Assembly (NCBI RefSeq): GCF_040807025.1
Contig: NC_090943.1
Coordinates: forward strand, 135,915,950 to 135,979,949
Source: Struthio camelus
Lineage: Eukaryota; Chordata; Aves; Struthioniformes; Struthionidae
Direction of reading: 5' to 3'
DNA: 64,000 nucleotides
Position 1 is the first letter of the stretch; every line of letters begins with the position of its first letter. Below, one piece after another: positions 39,501 through 54,666 of the stretch. Below the pieces are notes generated by a model. It ran no database searches. It was not told the origin of the DNA and saw nothing but the letters and a program-made list of their open reading frames with translations. A program made the translations under genes and the position numbers.

Positions 39501-42028
39501 AAACACAGTTAGTGGTAGAGTCAATTAGACTATTCAATGTCAAAATAATGCAAGTGGAAGCTTTCATGGATTGGCCCCAGGTAAGAGCGAACAGTTTTGT
39601 TTGAAAATAGAACCAGCCAGACATCGCTCCTAAAACACCTCATTGGTATTTAGAGATGAGCAACAGGAGCATCCCCGAGGCTTAATACAAATATTCATGA
39701 TGGTTCGTTATTTTTTGATTTCTCCATATGCTAGGCATTAGCAGTCCAGTAAAAATTCAGGGAATAGATTATATCCTGCACTGCATGCAGGATCTGTGTC
39801 ATGTAAAGGAGAGACATTCACTCTGTGCTGAGGAGTGAGGTCTCAACCTGCTTCTGCTACTAATTCTAATATCTTGCTAAGCTGCACTTCACCAAACCAC
39901 TTCTTTGTCTCATCTCACAGATCTACAGGCTGTAGAGAATTTATTTTTCATTAAGATAGTTTAGGGCAGAACATTTTAAAGTTCTTCTGGTGGTAAAGAC
40001 AGCAGAAGTAATTGAAAAATAAAGCAACTCTGGGATACATACCCATTATTCATCTGCTGTGCCTCTTAAATGTGAAAGGGAGAGATAACCAGAGAGCGGC
40101 TTACACAAGTTTTACATCTCTTTTTTATCAGTAAAGTTTGGGATTTTTCATCTTTCCATTAAGCATGCACTGAGCTTTCTTTGATTTTTTTGTTTTCCTT
40201 GCAAGTTATACAGCCATAGCTAGTCAGTGGCACTTTTATTTGGAAGGAGAATCTGCTGTTATGGGTTAATTTTTTTTTTGTCAAACTGAAACATGAAGCT
40301 TTGATCACCATCTTATTTTCTGGATAATCCACTTGACAACTGACTTCTCTGAATTAGAGGGTGCTACCAACAGTGCTGAATCAAATGACACTTTTCTGTT
40401 TGTTTCTTTGTGGGGGGTTTTTATTCTTCAATTTATTTATTTTTTTAACTTGCTTGTCTTGCTTTGCAGTTCTCAGAAAATGTGGGAGGCCCTCACTTTG
40501 CTCCAGCTTTTGTGGGGGTAAAAAAAAGTCTCACCCATGGCACTGCAGTTTCTAGGAGATGGTCTTCATCTAGTGATTGTTAATTATGTGTGGCACTTAG
40601 TATGCACAGACCATGCTAAGGGAGAGCTGAGGACCAATTAATGGGAACACTCAGAAATGGCACGCTCATTTGCAGCTCAGAAAGTGTGTATTATTTATGT
40701 CTTCTTACCTTGGTAGCATTTTGATCCTTTTTCCTCTGCCCTCTCCAAAATCTTGAAAAAATGCATTAGTCGTTTTGGAGATCTAAGCTAAGTAAATACA
40801 AATAAAGCTAAGTAAGTGAATAAAAATATTGTTCCTAAAGACAAAAAAGGTGCTTAGAGCTTTAAAAGAACAGTTTCAGATTATGTTGCAGAGAAAATGT
40901 TTCTAATCTCAGTAAAAGATGAATTATTAGGTCTTTTCCTTCTCTGTTTCAAACTGAACATGTTAGGGGAAATTATTTCTTAAACTTGAGCATGAAAAGT
41001 CATCTTTGGCCTTTATACCTATGAGAATAGGGTACATGGTAGACAGTCAGCTCCAGACACAGTGGCTGGAGCCAGGCTCTTCAGTGAGTTAGGAAAATAT
41101 TCATGAAGACTAGCTTTGGGCTTTTTCCCCAGTGGTCCCTGCTTGGTGGAGAGGATCAGCACCTCCAGAAAATTAGCCAGAGCATCTACATTCTTGAGCC
41201 TAAAATTAGTCTGAGGTCTGTAACTAAACTATGAACTTCTGAATAACATGCTCTAGATAAACCTTCAATGTCCCCAGTGAGGGATTCTGGAGTTTGTCGG
41301 CACCGTGCAAAACTTCCCAATAATCCACGAAGATTTTCCTAAAAAAAGGACATTTCTGAAGTTTGCTGAGGATAACATATTTTCATAGCCAGAATCCTTA
41401 CCTTCTCCCTGAATAACCCATTTGTAATAGTCTGGGTGCCATGCATTCAGCTGCTTTATGGTAAGAGCGGCACCTGGTAGGAGACTATCTGGCAGCCCAG
41501 TAGTCTTAGATTAGATCCAGTGTGGTTTCTCCTTCTGTACCACAGGACAGGACAATGACCTTGTGGCTTCTTCCTTGTGTTTAGAACAGGATCGTTTCCA
41601 CCAGCACTCTGTCAACTACGTCTCAGGGGTCTAAAATTGCCTTTTCAGGTGACTAATTTTACTGGACACCATTTCGATAAGATCCTTGCACTTCTGAAGA
41701 TGTGAAGCTATCATGTTGCATACCTGTTAGTCAAGAAGATAAGTAAGGTACTACTGCTGCAAACAGCAGATGCTCTAGCAATGCTGTCGTCCATCTGTCT
41801 GAAAGCAAAGCAGGGAGGGATCTCTAAACACCTGTACAAGATTACACCATTCCCATAGCTCCTACCTGTGGTGCCTGGAAGGGATTCCTCCATGCTGCTT
41901 GAGGAGGCAGAAAAATAATAGGTGAGAAAGTGGTAGAAAACTAATACACAAAATTTACAATGAGGAAAAAACAAAAAACCAAAAAACAACTCACACTAAA
42001 ATGGAGTAAAATATCTAGCTCTGACATT

Positions 42029-42125
42029 GGGTGGAATCCTGCCCTCTCAGTCAGTGGTACAGTCCCTACGCAGCCCTACAGTCAGTGATAAAATTCCCAC
42101 TGATTTCAATGGACCAGACTTTCGA
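42029..42125. repeat. Old dispersed repeat, near-palindromic amniote type
   Basis: The pattern GGTGGAATCCTGCCC, then AAAATTCCCACTGATTTCAATGG and ACCAGACTTTC follows a motif common in bird and turtle DNA, where two inverted arms read roughly CCATTGAAGTCAATGG and end in GGATTTCACCC. The copy is diverged. I cannot name the family with certainty. Confidence 0.45.
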
Positions 42126-45100
42126 CACGAGGTTTTCCATGGTTTTCACAGATGAAGCACCCAGCTATGTTTTAATGTTTCTTCATGCTATCATGGGGAA
42201 AAGCTGCAAGGTTATATTAGCTTGCCTGGCTCTGTCTCACTGCACAGCATTTGGGAAAAACAACTGTGAAATTCTATTAGGAAGCAACACCATCAAAAAA
42301 ATTAATTTTATAGTTTGACTTCTTGCCTACTCTCTACCTCCTGAATTCAATACTAGAGTAAATATTTATACAAAGCTCCTATTTTCACTCAGTTCATAGT
42401 ACTGGGTTTGAAAGGCCTCATTTGTTGAACACGCTAGAAACAAAGTCATGGGAAATTCAAAGCAGTAGGACAGCTCTTTGTTCAGAGTCCTTTAACACAA
42501 AAGAAAATTCAGCAGATGGACTCAAATCCATAAGCTCACAGAAAGGGTTTTCAGAGAGATTGAGTTAGCTTTGTGCCAGATGATACTTGTAAGCCAATAT
42601 GCTCCAAGATATGCAAAAAATGGATAAAGAAAACCAAGCCTTTGTCAAGACCTAATACTATAATTCTCATGCAGTCAGACACATTAACTAAACCTGTGCT
42701 TCCAAGTCTCACTTGCAGGTCAAAATTAATGAAGATGGTAATGTTAATTTTCTGGTCCAAAAAAAAAATCTTTTTAAACTAAAGAACAAACCCTATTTCC
42801 TCCAAAACTTATTTAGTAACATAAAGTTCACGTTCAGCTAAGTACCCTTTTATCCTACTACTTAAGCTATTCAAAATCATTGCCAATATATTTCTAAACT
42901 CTGTGCTGAGCGTAGCAAAGCTTTTACAGTTCAGAACGGCAAGTCTGACTTCATAAAAGATTAATATATTTGAAAAGCAGGTCATTTATTAAAGCTTCAT
43001 TTCTTAAAAGGCAAAACAGTCCCCCCAGTCCCTCATCTCTTTGGAAGGCCTTTACATACACAGCTGATAACCGAATTTCAACTCTTGTTTTTGACACATT
43101 TTTCCCTCAACTTCATTTTTAAAGTATGTATTTATTGAAAGAGTAGGTATTTATCAAAACACTAGTGTGGTTAAACTTGCACCTTCTGCTTGTATACTTG
43201 ATTTAACCCGTGTCTCAGATCGACACCGCAATCCCCTTTCCCTGTACTGAGGGTTGAGGTGGTGGACCCTGAGGTCCAGGATGTACGGGAGACTCCACGC
43301 TAGGGATCCTAGTTTGCAAACCTGCTCTTTTCTTAATGATGCTGGAAGTCTCCTGCAATAGTTGCGTGAGGACTGAATTCGTATCTCCTGGATTTTCTAC
43401 CACCTGCTGTCTTGTTTTACATCATTAATCTTTTCAGTGTGTGCTCTTCAGTTTGCCACCTAGGTGGTGAGCATGCAGCCTCCTAACTGGTCTGGACACC
43501 ACAGGTGTAAGACATAGGCACCATTTCACCAAACGGCAGAAAGTAACACAATAGCTATTGCTTGGAGAGTGGGCCTACACCATTCTTCTCACCAGTGATT
43601 GTGCCACCTTTGCATGCTGTTGTCTTCAAGACATGCACCACCTCTGTATTTTGTATGGAGCTAAAGAGGTAGCGAGAGTAGGCATTAAAGATGACAGAGA
43701 GAGAAGTACAAGCAATTTGGGGCCAAGAGGTTGATATTTCAAAATACCTCTGGCATTCCATTCTTCATGAGTGTTTTAAATCACTAGTATGCTTTTGCTC
43801 CTGAAGAATCTTTTCCTGTTGTTCTTGCCTGCAGACAGCATGGCACATGGGGAGGCAAGGGTACCCTTAAATTTTTCCATCTATTTAGGACACAGCTTGA
43901 CTGCAGCCACATTTCTACTGTCTTAGAAATGGAAACAGGCTGACATGAACTTGGGGGTTGTAAAAGACAGGACAAGTGGTAGGGAGGTTGCTGTGGGATT
44001 AATATAAACTGAGGGAAGAGGTTGCTCGAGAAAAGAGGGCAAATGGAGAGAAGGAGATGACATTAGTCGTGCACCTCAGATGACAGAAGATGAAAAAGCT
44101 AGACAAGACAAGGAATGAGCAGAAAGGAAGAACAGAAGCTGGGAAAACAGAAAAGGCAAGATAATCAAGAAGGTGGAAAAGACTTACAGTGCTAAAAGCA
44201 GGAAACAATAACAGCACAGATAATAGCACACTGACTTGTCATAAGACCATTAAGAAAGGTACTTTAAATTTAGCAGAATGACATTTAAGAGATTACAGTT
44301 TTTGTTATATAAATCACTGTTTCTCATGAAAAAGAAACAAAATCACCTCTAGTTATTATTGAGTTCTGATGGGCAGGCACAACCAAATTCTTAAGTGATC
44401 AAATACAAAAAAAATACTTGAAGGCTTACCAGTGCATGACAGATGGTATGGTGTAGGTGTAGTTCCACTTTAGCATGCTCTGCGCCCCAAAAAGGACAAC
44501 ATGAGTATTTTAGCAACGACGTGTAACAAATGCTAGGATAAAGCGATTGATCACCCCTCGGACCGCCGGGGAGAAAAATACAGGGTGTTCATGGGTTAAT
44601 ACTACTGACCGCAATTTGCTTATTTGGAGCTTCACATACTTAACAGATGCCCTCATTAGGAGATAAGAAGTCCTTACTCCAAACAGACAATTCTAATGGC
44701 CTTTCCCATTAAGCTATGGGTGATACATGTCAAAGGACAGATTATTGGAGTCTTTCTGCTGTCAGCAAGGAATGTCAGATAAACTCAGAATATCAGCGAG
44801 CATCTAAGCTTTGGTAACAAGGATTTTAATATAGAGTTATATCACAATTCAGGACAAGACACCTTAACCGAATTATTCTCTGTACAGTACAAAGGGACCT
44901 TGCAATACATCTGCATTTATATTCATACCCAAAATAGGCACTGGACGCTTACTGCTACTACGAACAAAACTCTAGATGCTCTTATATTCTAAGCTTAGTG
45001 CGCTCAGCTACTGGTGCGGGACCATTATTCACATAACATATGAGTTTCATAGCCTTGGAAAACTGACACCTCCCAAATTTATTGGTTTGACTACTCTGCC

Positions 45101-45962
45101 TAATAAAAGTTTCTTGTGAACAAGTGTGTTCTGAATATAACCTACTGAGAATCATCATCCTATAATCAATAGGAATCAGGAACACTCTTTTCAGGTTTAG
45201 ATACCTGATCTTTTCCTCTTCTCCTGCAGACAGAAATTATTCAGCTCTACTGCAGAGCTCCATTAAGTACTTTGTTTCTCACTGAATGACTTGAATCAAA
45301 TGCATACGGCCTCCACGGATGGATAAAGTGCTGTAAAAAGAGATAAGTCAGCAATACTGATTGGCTCTGTTGTCTGAAAATTTCTTTTGATTGTTGAACT
45401 TTTGCCAAAAGCATCCTCATTCTGTATTTACCCTTCAAAAGCCCTCGGTCACTCTAACGGTGCATACACTTGCAGCACTCTCTCTTGCAGAAACAGAATT
45501 CATAAATTAATACTTCAGAACTCAAATTCATTGGAAGCAAATCTGTAGCACAGATCCTCTAATCTTTCATGGCATTGTTATTATATGATATGACATAATT
45601 AAAAGACAAATTCTACTTTGCTGCTTATCTTTTGCACATAGGGAAAAGGCTTTTCCTTGTGCAAAATCATGCATAGGTTTCAAAACGTACTTTGTTACAG
45701 CATTTTTCTCCTTTCTTTTCCCTCTCCACAAACCAAACTAACAGAACCATGATAAAGCTCTATCCTTTTGTGCATGTGCACAAGACAATTAACACTAACT
45801 CCTGCAAACATATGGTACTCTTCTTTACTTCTAAGGCCGGGATTGCAGGCTCTGTGCTCAGCGCTGACCTTCATGAACACCGCAGACTTGCACCTCCTGC
45901 CAGAGTTGCCATGACCCTGTTTAACCGTGGATGCTCGCTGTGCATTTTGCACCTGAGCAACC

Positions 45963-45985
45963 ACCCACTGAAGTCAACAGGAGCA
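45963..45985. repeat. Possible fragment of the same old dispersed repeat
   Basis: Reads acccactgaagtcaacagga, one arm of the motif described at 42029. It is short, so weakly supported. Confidence 0.25.
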
Positions 45986-47574
45986 TGACTAAAATGGATT
46001 TCAGCTGAGGCGTCCGAGTTCGTTACAGCTACCCGCAAATGCAACGCTCTGAACTTGGGAATGTCCGAAGACACCGACAAAATAATGGCCACACTGGAAA
46101 TGCCTGGATTACTGTCTGCAAAGGCAAAATGGTTATTCCCAGTTGAAAACAAAAATGGATCAGCCACCAATGTGTCTTCTCTACAAACATATCGTTAACA
46201 GCAAGACATACTAAATCCTATCTGCATAAACACTAATAAAGGGACAAATGAGGGCAACTGTTATCTGCTTGTTCGAAGCTTTGTGGACTTTTTTGCAACG
46301 GATGATCTTTTTTGTAATTTCTTTTCTATTACTACAACCTCACCAGAGCTGCAAGTACAGTTGACCCTGAAACTCTGGGTCCTGTACAATCTTATTTGCG
46401 CCAACACTGTTAACAAGCAGGCAGAGTGGAATTAAGACTCTTGTTTTGCTGTGTCAAAGGTGTTTCTTAAGAGCTTGGGTAAGGAAATGCTCTCTGACTG
46501 ATAGCTCAAAAGCCTAACCCCCCTTGTGGCATTAAAAGGAAATGAGTTCGATTTCTCAGAACCTACAGCTTCAGAACAAGCCCTCGGAAGCACATTCAGA
46601 TCACTAGCACATGCTCTATTCTGTTTGCTTCTTGCAAAGACTTCTTTATTAATGTTTTTGGCTGACAAGTTAGAGATAGCACATTTATCATCATTCTTAA
46701 AACACTTGAGAGAACAATGGGAATGCATTTTTATTTTGGTTTTAAGTTCTTTATTTCATTGCTGTACAGCTGCATTACACTTGGCTTTAATCCCTTAAAG
46801 CATTACTTTCACTGGCAAAATAGTCACTGAACTGAGTAGAACTCACTATTGGAAAAATATGCTTGAAAAAACAGTGTTATGCCAATGCCAACTGAAATCC
46901 ACGGAGCTTAAAATATGTCACAAACGTGCCCGTAGCTGAAGTACACATCTCCTCATTTTTTGGATCAAACTAAATGTTGAAGTCTTAGGTCATGAAGCCA
47001 CCTGTAGAAGGCAGAGTATTCCCCTGAAACTGAATGTGTTTTTTTCATACAGAATCATTTGCAAAACAATTACATAAAAGTTGATGTAGGATAATTCCAG
47101 AGTCGATGAGTGCATGGCTCTACATGACTTCTAGCCTCTTCTGCATCAGTTGTGGCTATTGGTAAAAAGTTGGGCTACAGGCTCCCTAAAGAAAAGATAG
47201 AACCTGACTTTGTAAAACACCTTTAATATTCAAATATATAAATAAGCACTACTGAAGAATAATTTAGAAGACTGCAGTGATTCATTATGAACAGATGCTA
47301 TAAACGGGAACAGTAACATTGCTAGGTAAAGAAGCAAGCTATTTTAGGAGTCCTGAAAATCTCTTCTAGGTCTTCAGATAGATCATGCTGCTATAGTTAC
47401 TTTTAAAAAAATTGTTCTGAAGAGCACTTTTAGGAAGAAACCTTTTACTGGAACTATTATTTAACCAAGGCTTTCTACAGCACTAAAACACCCTGCAACT
47501 GAGTTCCCGATATAGTTTAAGAATGGGAGGAGTAAAAAATGAACAAAAACCCACCATACCTGCACCAGGAGCTA

Positions 47575-47580
47575 TTTATT
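47575..47580 (-). terminator. Polyadenylation signal AATAAA of FAM110B (best candidate)
   Basis: The minus strand reads AATAAA here. It is followed downstream (about 47560 to 47525) by a G/T-rich stretch beginning GGTATGGTGGGTTTTTG, a good downstream element. Cleavage would fall near 47555. The signal-plus-element pair is seen; its use is inferred. Confidence 0.55.
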
Positions 47581-48587
47581 AGCATAACACTCTTCCTTTT
47601 AAAGATTTCGTAACAACTGAAGTATATACAAAGTCTTACAGCATTTACACAATAAAAAAGTTTCCTATTAGCTGATGAAGTATAAGGTAGTGCTGCAATT
47701 TACGTCAAAGCATGTATACAATAATAATGAAGCAGACCACTGTACTTTCAACTTCTCTGCTACCACACCACAACTGCCAGTTGAAATGACAGTTAATTAA
47801 ACCACTGGGAAGACACAGATTGTCAAAAGATTTGTAACAGGTTGACCTGCAGCACTAACCATGGTAAGGAGAGCAGAAGGGGAAAAAAAAAAAAGCTACA
47901 TACTGTCATGTTTCTACACTTTCCTAGCGCTGTAACAAACTTTCACAGCCTCAGATATAACATATGCAAGACAACATAATCACAATTTCTCAGATATAGG
48001 TCAGCTACTGAGTGTATTTACTTCTGAACAGGAGGCATTATATTGATATGGCTGTGTGTTTCCATTTTTGTTTATGAACTGTTCAAACAGGTCTACAAAA
48101 AATCAAAAGACAGCATGGAGTTGGTAGTCATGATGTGTTTGACTAATAAAGGCATTCAATATCAGCTATAGGATTTAATCATTCCTGTCAAAAGTTTAAG
48201 ACCAGGAATCTTTTGAGTAAAAACCAAACCCACAAAATCCCACACCCAAGATGTTTTCATGTGTTGACTTTGAACTTCTTTAAACCTTTCCAATGGGATA
48301 ATATAAAACCATTAAAATGCTTACCCCAAACCAAATGCAAGACATTCAGTTTATGAGACGTCAAGCAGATTCACTAGACTACCTCTGCCAGAAAACTGAG
48401 GGAGCTTACCTAGAAAATGAAAAATCCTTACTGAATAGTCCCTTACTACAAATAGGGATATATATTTTAACAAAAATGCAGCATTCTTTGCCTTTTAGAA
48501 ACAGTTTTACATGTGCCATTAATCCACTTTCTGCAAGAGACCAGGCTGCTCTACCTATGTCCAAATCTTATTTTGGCCAATATTACT

Positions 48588-48593
48588 TTTATT
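48588..48593 (-). terminator. Alternative proximal polyadenylation signal AATAAA
   Basis: A perfect AATAAA on the minus strand, about 415 nt after the FAM110B stop codon. Use would give a short 3' untranslated region. The downstream G/T-rich context is less clear than at 47575. Confidence 0.3.
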
Positions 48594-49005
48594 TGCCCCA
48601 AGGGATTCTGATTCAACTTAGAAACTAGTAATGTCCGTTGACAGTATCTGTATTAAGACAAAAAGTGACATATAAAATCCACAAGGAACTACATAAATAT
48701 CAAAGGATTCATATAACCTTTCCATGTAAACACTTTTGATTATACCGAAGCCCTAATTAGATTCTTGTCTTAAACTTTTGGCAGATAATGCGTATGCTCA
48801 GCCAGGCTTTGTAGTTAGTTATTGTTCAAGTGGAAGCCAGGTCAGTTCACATGTTGACAGGCATGCAACTTGAAAACATTGCACAACAAGCAACACAAAG
48901 AGATTTGAGAAGTGTACAAGACTTCAAGTAGACTTCACAACCCTTCACAACTGAATATTCACAGACAAAGATACAGTCCTTGCTTTTCCTCCCGTGGATG
49001 TCCTC

Positions 49006-50202
<1,197 letters not shown>

Positions 50203-50237
50203 ACAATGAATAGCAGATGAATCCTGGAGTCTGAGTG

Positions 50238-50267
50238 TTAGCAGCAGCGCCTCATCTCACAGCTCAT
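50238..50267 (-). promoter_or_regulatory. Short upstream ORF of 9 codons in the FAM110B leader
   Basis: The minus strand reads ATGAGCTGTGAG and on to TAA, encoding 9 residues (MSCEMRRCC). It ends about 120 nt before the main start, far enough to allow reinitiation. It is present only if the exon starts at 50420. Confidence 0.45.
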
Positions 50268-50420
50268 TAAATAACACTGCGTTTCTCTTTTAAAGGCAGC
50301 CTTTGTGCAAAAAGGCCACCAGACACAAGTCCGTATTAGTCTGCTCTGCTGATTCCTTTCTTCTCGTTGAAGGATGTGGGAGTCTTGACGTTTTCTTTGT
50401 GCTCTGCTACAGGCAGCGAT

Positions 50421-50453
50421 CTGAAACGCAAAATAACCAACCACATGTTAGCG
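50421..50453 (-). other. Splice acceptor of the FAM110B coding exon
   Basis: The minus strand reads GCTAACA (branch-site-like, branch A near 50448), then a T-rich tract and TTTTGCGTTTCAG, with AG at 50422-50421. Branch point to AG spacing is about 27 nt, as expected. The exon would start at 50420. This is the strongest acceptor seen in the few hundred bases upstream of the start codon. Confidence 0.65.
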
Positions 50454-52698
50454 TGAGTGTCTGACATCAGAGCTATAGCAACAGCCAAGCCCTGACCCTC
50501 TACCGGCGCCGGCCGGGTTACAGCTGCGGGTAGCGCAGAGGAGATGTGCCCTCAGACCTTCACCTACTGCACCCACACCCCTCCCTCCCCACACACTCTT
50601 ATGCATTTTAAAAGAAATATGTTGCCTATTATTTACAATCCAATTTTGGATTTAACAAAATTATACTCAAAAAGGAAAAAAAAAATCGAGATGCAGCTGT
50701 ACGTTTCTGGAGGCGGACTGGGAAAGGGAAGCAAAGCATATCAGTTTAGAGGATTATAGCCTTCTCTTTCTTGAAGATCAGTGAAAAGAGCATTTTCAAA
50801 CTGATATCTACGGCTTTATTAGTTGATTCGTGTACATGTTTCATCTCTAAACCCATCACTCCTTATGGGCAGTATGCCCTGTAAATCTAAGAACTTAAGT
50901 GCACTGTCCTTTTCTATTAAATGTTCCAGACAATCAGCTGCTCTAAAAAGCAAAGAGCAATCAGAGACATGTAGCATTTAAAGTGCAATGCATGCAATTC
51001 ATGATTAGTCTAATATAAATCCATAATTGAAATGTCCCACTATAGCTACACCTTCCAGTTTAAAGTCTGTTTGAAATCACTGAAGTGCTGGTGCTCCAGT
51101 AGTAAAGTAAGAATTAAAATGATCACCAGGATTTGGAAAACACAGGAAAAGATGAAACAGTTTGGGAGTACGTAAAACTTGCTGATTAGGCTTGAAATAA
51201 AAAAGCCTGTGCTTACATTTACATATAATTGTTCAAGTTTTCCACCAAGCACTAAGACTGAATGAAGTTTTCCTTTATCTAAGTTATCTTAAGATTTTCT
51301 CACTTAAGATTGTCACAACAGTCCAAAATCTCATACCACGAATGATGTTGTAAGTGCTTTAACAATTTTTTACGCATGAGGCACTGAAGGGCACTTACCA
51401 AGGAATCTACTTTTCAAGCTATGATTTAGCTAATGGATCTAATTTACTTTATTACTGCTCCATTAATCTATGCTGTCCTTTCTAATATCCCATTTCTGCT
51501 ATTACTGTATTCTTCAGGGAGAGAAAGAAAAGAAGCTGCTACTTCTTCACTCGTCCTAAGGAATACAGAGCAGCATCCCTCTCAGTGACGACCTGCTTTA
51601 GAGCATCTTTTAGTGCTGCGTGTGTGCTCACCCATCAATACCCACCTTACTAATATAAGGTGCGCCAATTAGTATAATGCTTGGACCAATTACTTAAGAG
51701 GGAGAAAAAAAAAGTACACTTAACCCATAAAAGAATACAACCTCAAGTACTTACTCCCAGAAACACATGAAATACACATCCAATATTCCCTTTAATTCAT
51801 TCAAGGTCAAAGCAAGCAAATAAAATATATAAATGCTATAATGAGATTATATGAAAAAGCTGAGCTTTCTCCTGAAGGCTTACTGCGACAAGTATTCTTC
51901 ACATACAAACTAACATATTTAGGTGGGTGATAAACCAGACACACATTCAGCACAACTGAAAGGGAAGTGAAATGTTAATTAAGCTTCCCTTTCAATGTTG
52001 CTTTATAAATCCTAGTGCTAACTTCTCAGTAGTTTGACTTCCTGAATTTTAACTAAGTCTTTCTGAAAAAGAAAAAGCTCTCTTTCCTCATTAGAATCAA
52101 CATATTTATTGGCACTACTATTTCAAAATTAGGGTATCAAATTTCCAAATGTACTGAAGACAGTTCCCACATGCATCTGCACATACACATTTCTATTCTG
52201 TACACACAAATCCAATCTTTCCATACTGCCAGGTCAGAGATTAACTGCTAGAGTGCTTGTAAAAATACCTGACTGCTGTGTATATTTAGTATTTATGTGC
52301 ATAAATCACATATACAAGTACAGTGGCTGTGTCCGGATTAAAAAATGCAAACAACCAAGAAGTAACTTTCTATACCAAATCATCACTTTCACCCAAATGT
52401 TAAAAAAAGTGTTCATGACACTTGAATAAGCCACAACTCTCCATTTCCTCCTCTGCCATTGTCATTAAAGGTCAGCGTGGTCCTGCTTCAGAAGACTGCC
52501 TGCCAACTCCATTCTCCTCTCGGGGAGCTCCGCGCAGGACTACGGACAGGAACTGTGGGAACCGAAGCATCGGCCACAGCACTGCTTTTGGAAGTCTTTG
52601 CCTACCACTTAACCTCCTTGCTCACGACAGTCCTAGCTGATGCCAGGCAACGTTGCTTAGAAGGCTAACCAGCCAGGTCAGCTTCAACATCATACTTA

Positions 52699-52737
52699 AG
52701 AAAAAAGAAAGAAAAAGAAAAAGAAAAAGAAAAAAGA
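52699..52737. repeat. (AAAAAG)n purine repeat
   Basis: A pure A/G tract of 39 bases with AAAAAG periodicity inside the predicted intron. On the transcribed FAM110B strand it is a (CTTTTT)n pyrimidine tract and could mimic a polypyrimidine tract. Confidence 0.85.
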
Positions 52738-54603
52738 ATCCCACCGTGCATACATGTTTATCTGAGAGAACAAGAGTGCTTGTTCACAAGCACATATGCG
52801 GCTAAGCTCTAAGCTAAGAGCACTGACTCTGAAGACAGTGGAAATATGCTTTGATTGTCAATAAGCTTTGCATGAGACTCTTAAGGCACAAAGAAAACCC
52901 AAGGTCTGACAAGAAGCCAGGGCAGGAACGCCCAGCCAGGCTAGTCCAGTGAGCTTACACAGCGACTGCCAGGTGCTTCCACAGCAAGACGTGGAGGCTT
53001 GGTCCTGTGGCGTTGTTGATTGAAGGTAAGGTCCATGCAGCTACAGAAAAGCATGAATGATAGCTTTGCCTGCTGTTTAAATTGTCCTGTTTCACTGCAT
53101 TCAAATATCATAGGAAAATATCTCAGCTAAAAATGATTAAGCAGATACCATTAGATAAGAAAGTTGGATGAAAAAGAGGAGGATGCATGTAACATGCTAA
53201 TGAAACAACTGCTGCTGCCGTTGCCAGTGACGACTGTAGCCTAATTCTGCTGTTGCTAGTGTGGAAAGTTAACATAACTCCTGCCAGCTCCTCTGCTGCC
53301 CAAGGGCACCTGAAAAGCACCACTGAAACTACAAGAGCCTTGTTCTTCATTAATTTCATTGCTAATGCAAAAGGCTGAGCAGCAGCAGTGCAGTGTAGTC
53401 TCAGGAAGACAAACTATGCCATTTAGCACCCAGTTGTGAAAATCATCATTGCAGCAACAGGGGCAGAAATGGCTTTCCTTTGGCTTACATTCCAAAAGAA
53501 ACTTGTGACTCAGTTACCTGTAGTTTCCATTGTGGATAGCTCTAGTATCAGTTTTGCTCTACAGAAATTCAGTGGCAAATAGGTTTTCTCCACCCACTCC
53601 AAGGAAATGTTAAAAATATACTCAGGGACCTAAAGAAGTTCCTTATACTCTGATAATTTCCTCTACATCCACATGTCTATTCCACAGATGTAATTCTTCC
53701 ATGGACTGGGCTGCATTTTACAGGATTCATTGGGGATTTCCATTATTGCTCTTTCTTACAATAATCACTAGACTTAAGAGATCTAGTATTTAAAAGAAAA
53801 CAAAAATAAAGACACGCACACATGCAAGCATAGTTCATTTTAATACTATGCCTCTAGTAATAAAAACTTTGCTAAAGGTCTTACTAACTGAGTATCCAGT
53901 CATTGTTACAGAACTGCTGAGTAGAATACAAAAATACAAAAAGGGGTAGAATTTTTTTTGTTTTTTTAAAGCTGTATTTTCCGCCAGACGCATTGATTCA
54001 GGATTCCTTTGTGATAGAGGCAGAGATCCAAAGCACTTACTCATTCTAGGCATCATACTCCAATCACTGTTAGGTCGGCAATATGTTTGTCAGATATTCA
54101 CATTAAATAACAGACTCACTATCTGCATGACTTAGGGGAACGCAGTACAGCCTCCAGCAGCAGTAGTTATATAACTAACATAAACTACAAGTGAATTCTA
54201 TACAAAATATTATTATTGATTTAAAGGCAACACAGCAGAAAGAGATAAACTATGCCAAAACTTTGGAATTACAGTCCATGTATTCCAAATATGCAGGTTT
54301 TGGAAATTTAAGAAATATTTATGAACTGGCCACACTAACAAGTATTTATTTCTAGAACTATTAACGCAATATTATTGTACAATATTCAAGTATTTTTTCT
54401 CTCATACCTAAAACTCCATTCTAAACACAAAGCGAATGATGCTGACAGTACACCATGCATTTCCCTCCCTGTTTGTGTATTGCCTTACAGGTCCTGCACC
54501 TTGACAAAGTTTCAACCAGTGCTTCCTAAAAGCATACTCACAAGAGCACTACGTATTTCAATAATATAAAAGTTATAGCATAGCAACAAAACCCAATAAT
54601 GAA

Positions 54604-54666
54604 AATCTGGCTCAGACGAAATTAGTGGCATTTTTGCCCTTGACTTCAGTGGGGCCAGATTCACCC
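54604..54666. repeat. Old dispersed repeat, second copy of the near-palindromic type
   Basis: Reads AATCTGGCTC, then GTGGCATTTTTGCCCTTGAC and TTCAGTGGGGCCAGATTCACCC. It shares the arm words and order with the copy at 42029. It lies in the predicted FAM110B intron. Confidence 0.45.

Larger units (their letters stand above)
36523..47554. other. Intergenic DNA 3' of FAM110B, no gene recognised
   Basis: AT-rich, with no coding exon or RNA gene seen. It contains an adjacent 14/15-bp duplication gttgcctaga at 37012-37040, old dispersed-repeat remnants (42029-42125 and 45963-45985) and a small CpG-bearing spot at 44559-44573 (ctcggaccgccgggg). Open frames are all under 100 residues and unremarkable. 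The rightmost part may hold the end of a longer FAM110B 3' untranslated region. Confidence 0.55.
47555..49005 (-). other. FAM110B: FAM110B 3' untranslated region (predicted extent)
   Basis: This sequence directly follows the FAM110B stop codon on the minus strand. The extent is inferred from the best polyadenylation signal at 47575-47580, giving about 1.45 kb. Earlier signals could give shorter forms: AATAAA at 48588-48593 (about 0.4 kb) and ATTAAA at 48174-48179. Later AATAAA motifs at 46750-46755 and 46730-46735 could give a form near 2.3 kb. The region is AT-rich and has no recognised repeat. A 103-residue open frame on the opposite strand (48317-48628) resembles nothing I know and is treated as chance. 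Confidence 0.6.

Noticed and set aside
48317-48628. Plus-strand open frame of 103 codons starting with ATG
   Set aside because: It is antisense to the FAM110B 3' untranslated region, has no recognisable homology or composition bias, and is of a length expected by chance in this much DNA.
51399-51511. 113-nt candidate exon on the minus strand (acceptor near 51512, donor TTG|GTAAGTG)
   Set aside because: Signals are good, but the body is AT-rich, full of stops and lacks any sign of constraint; kept only as a remark under the intron.
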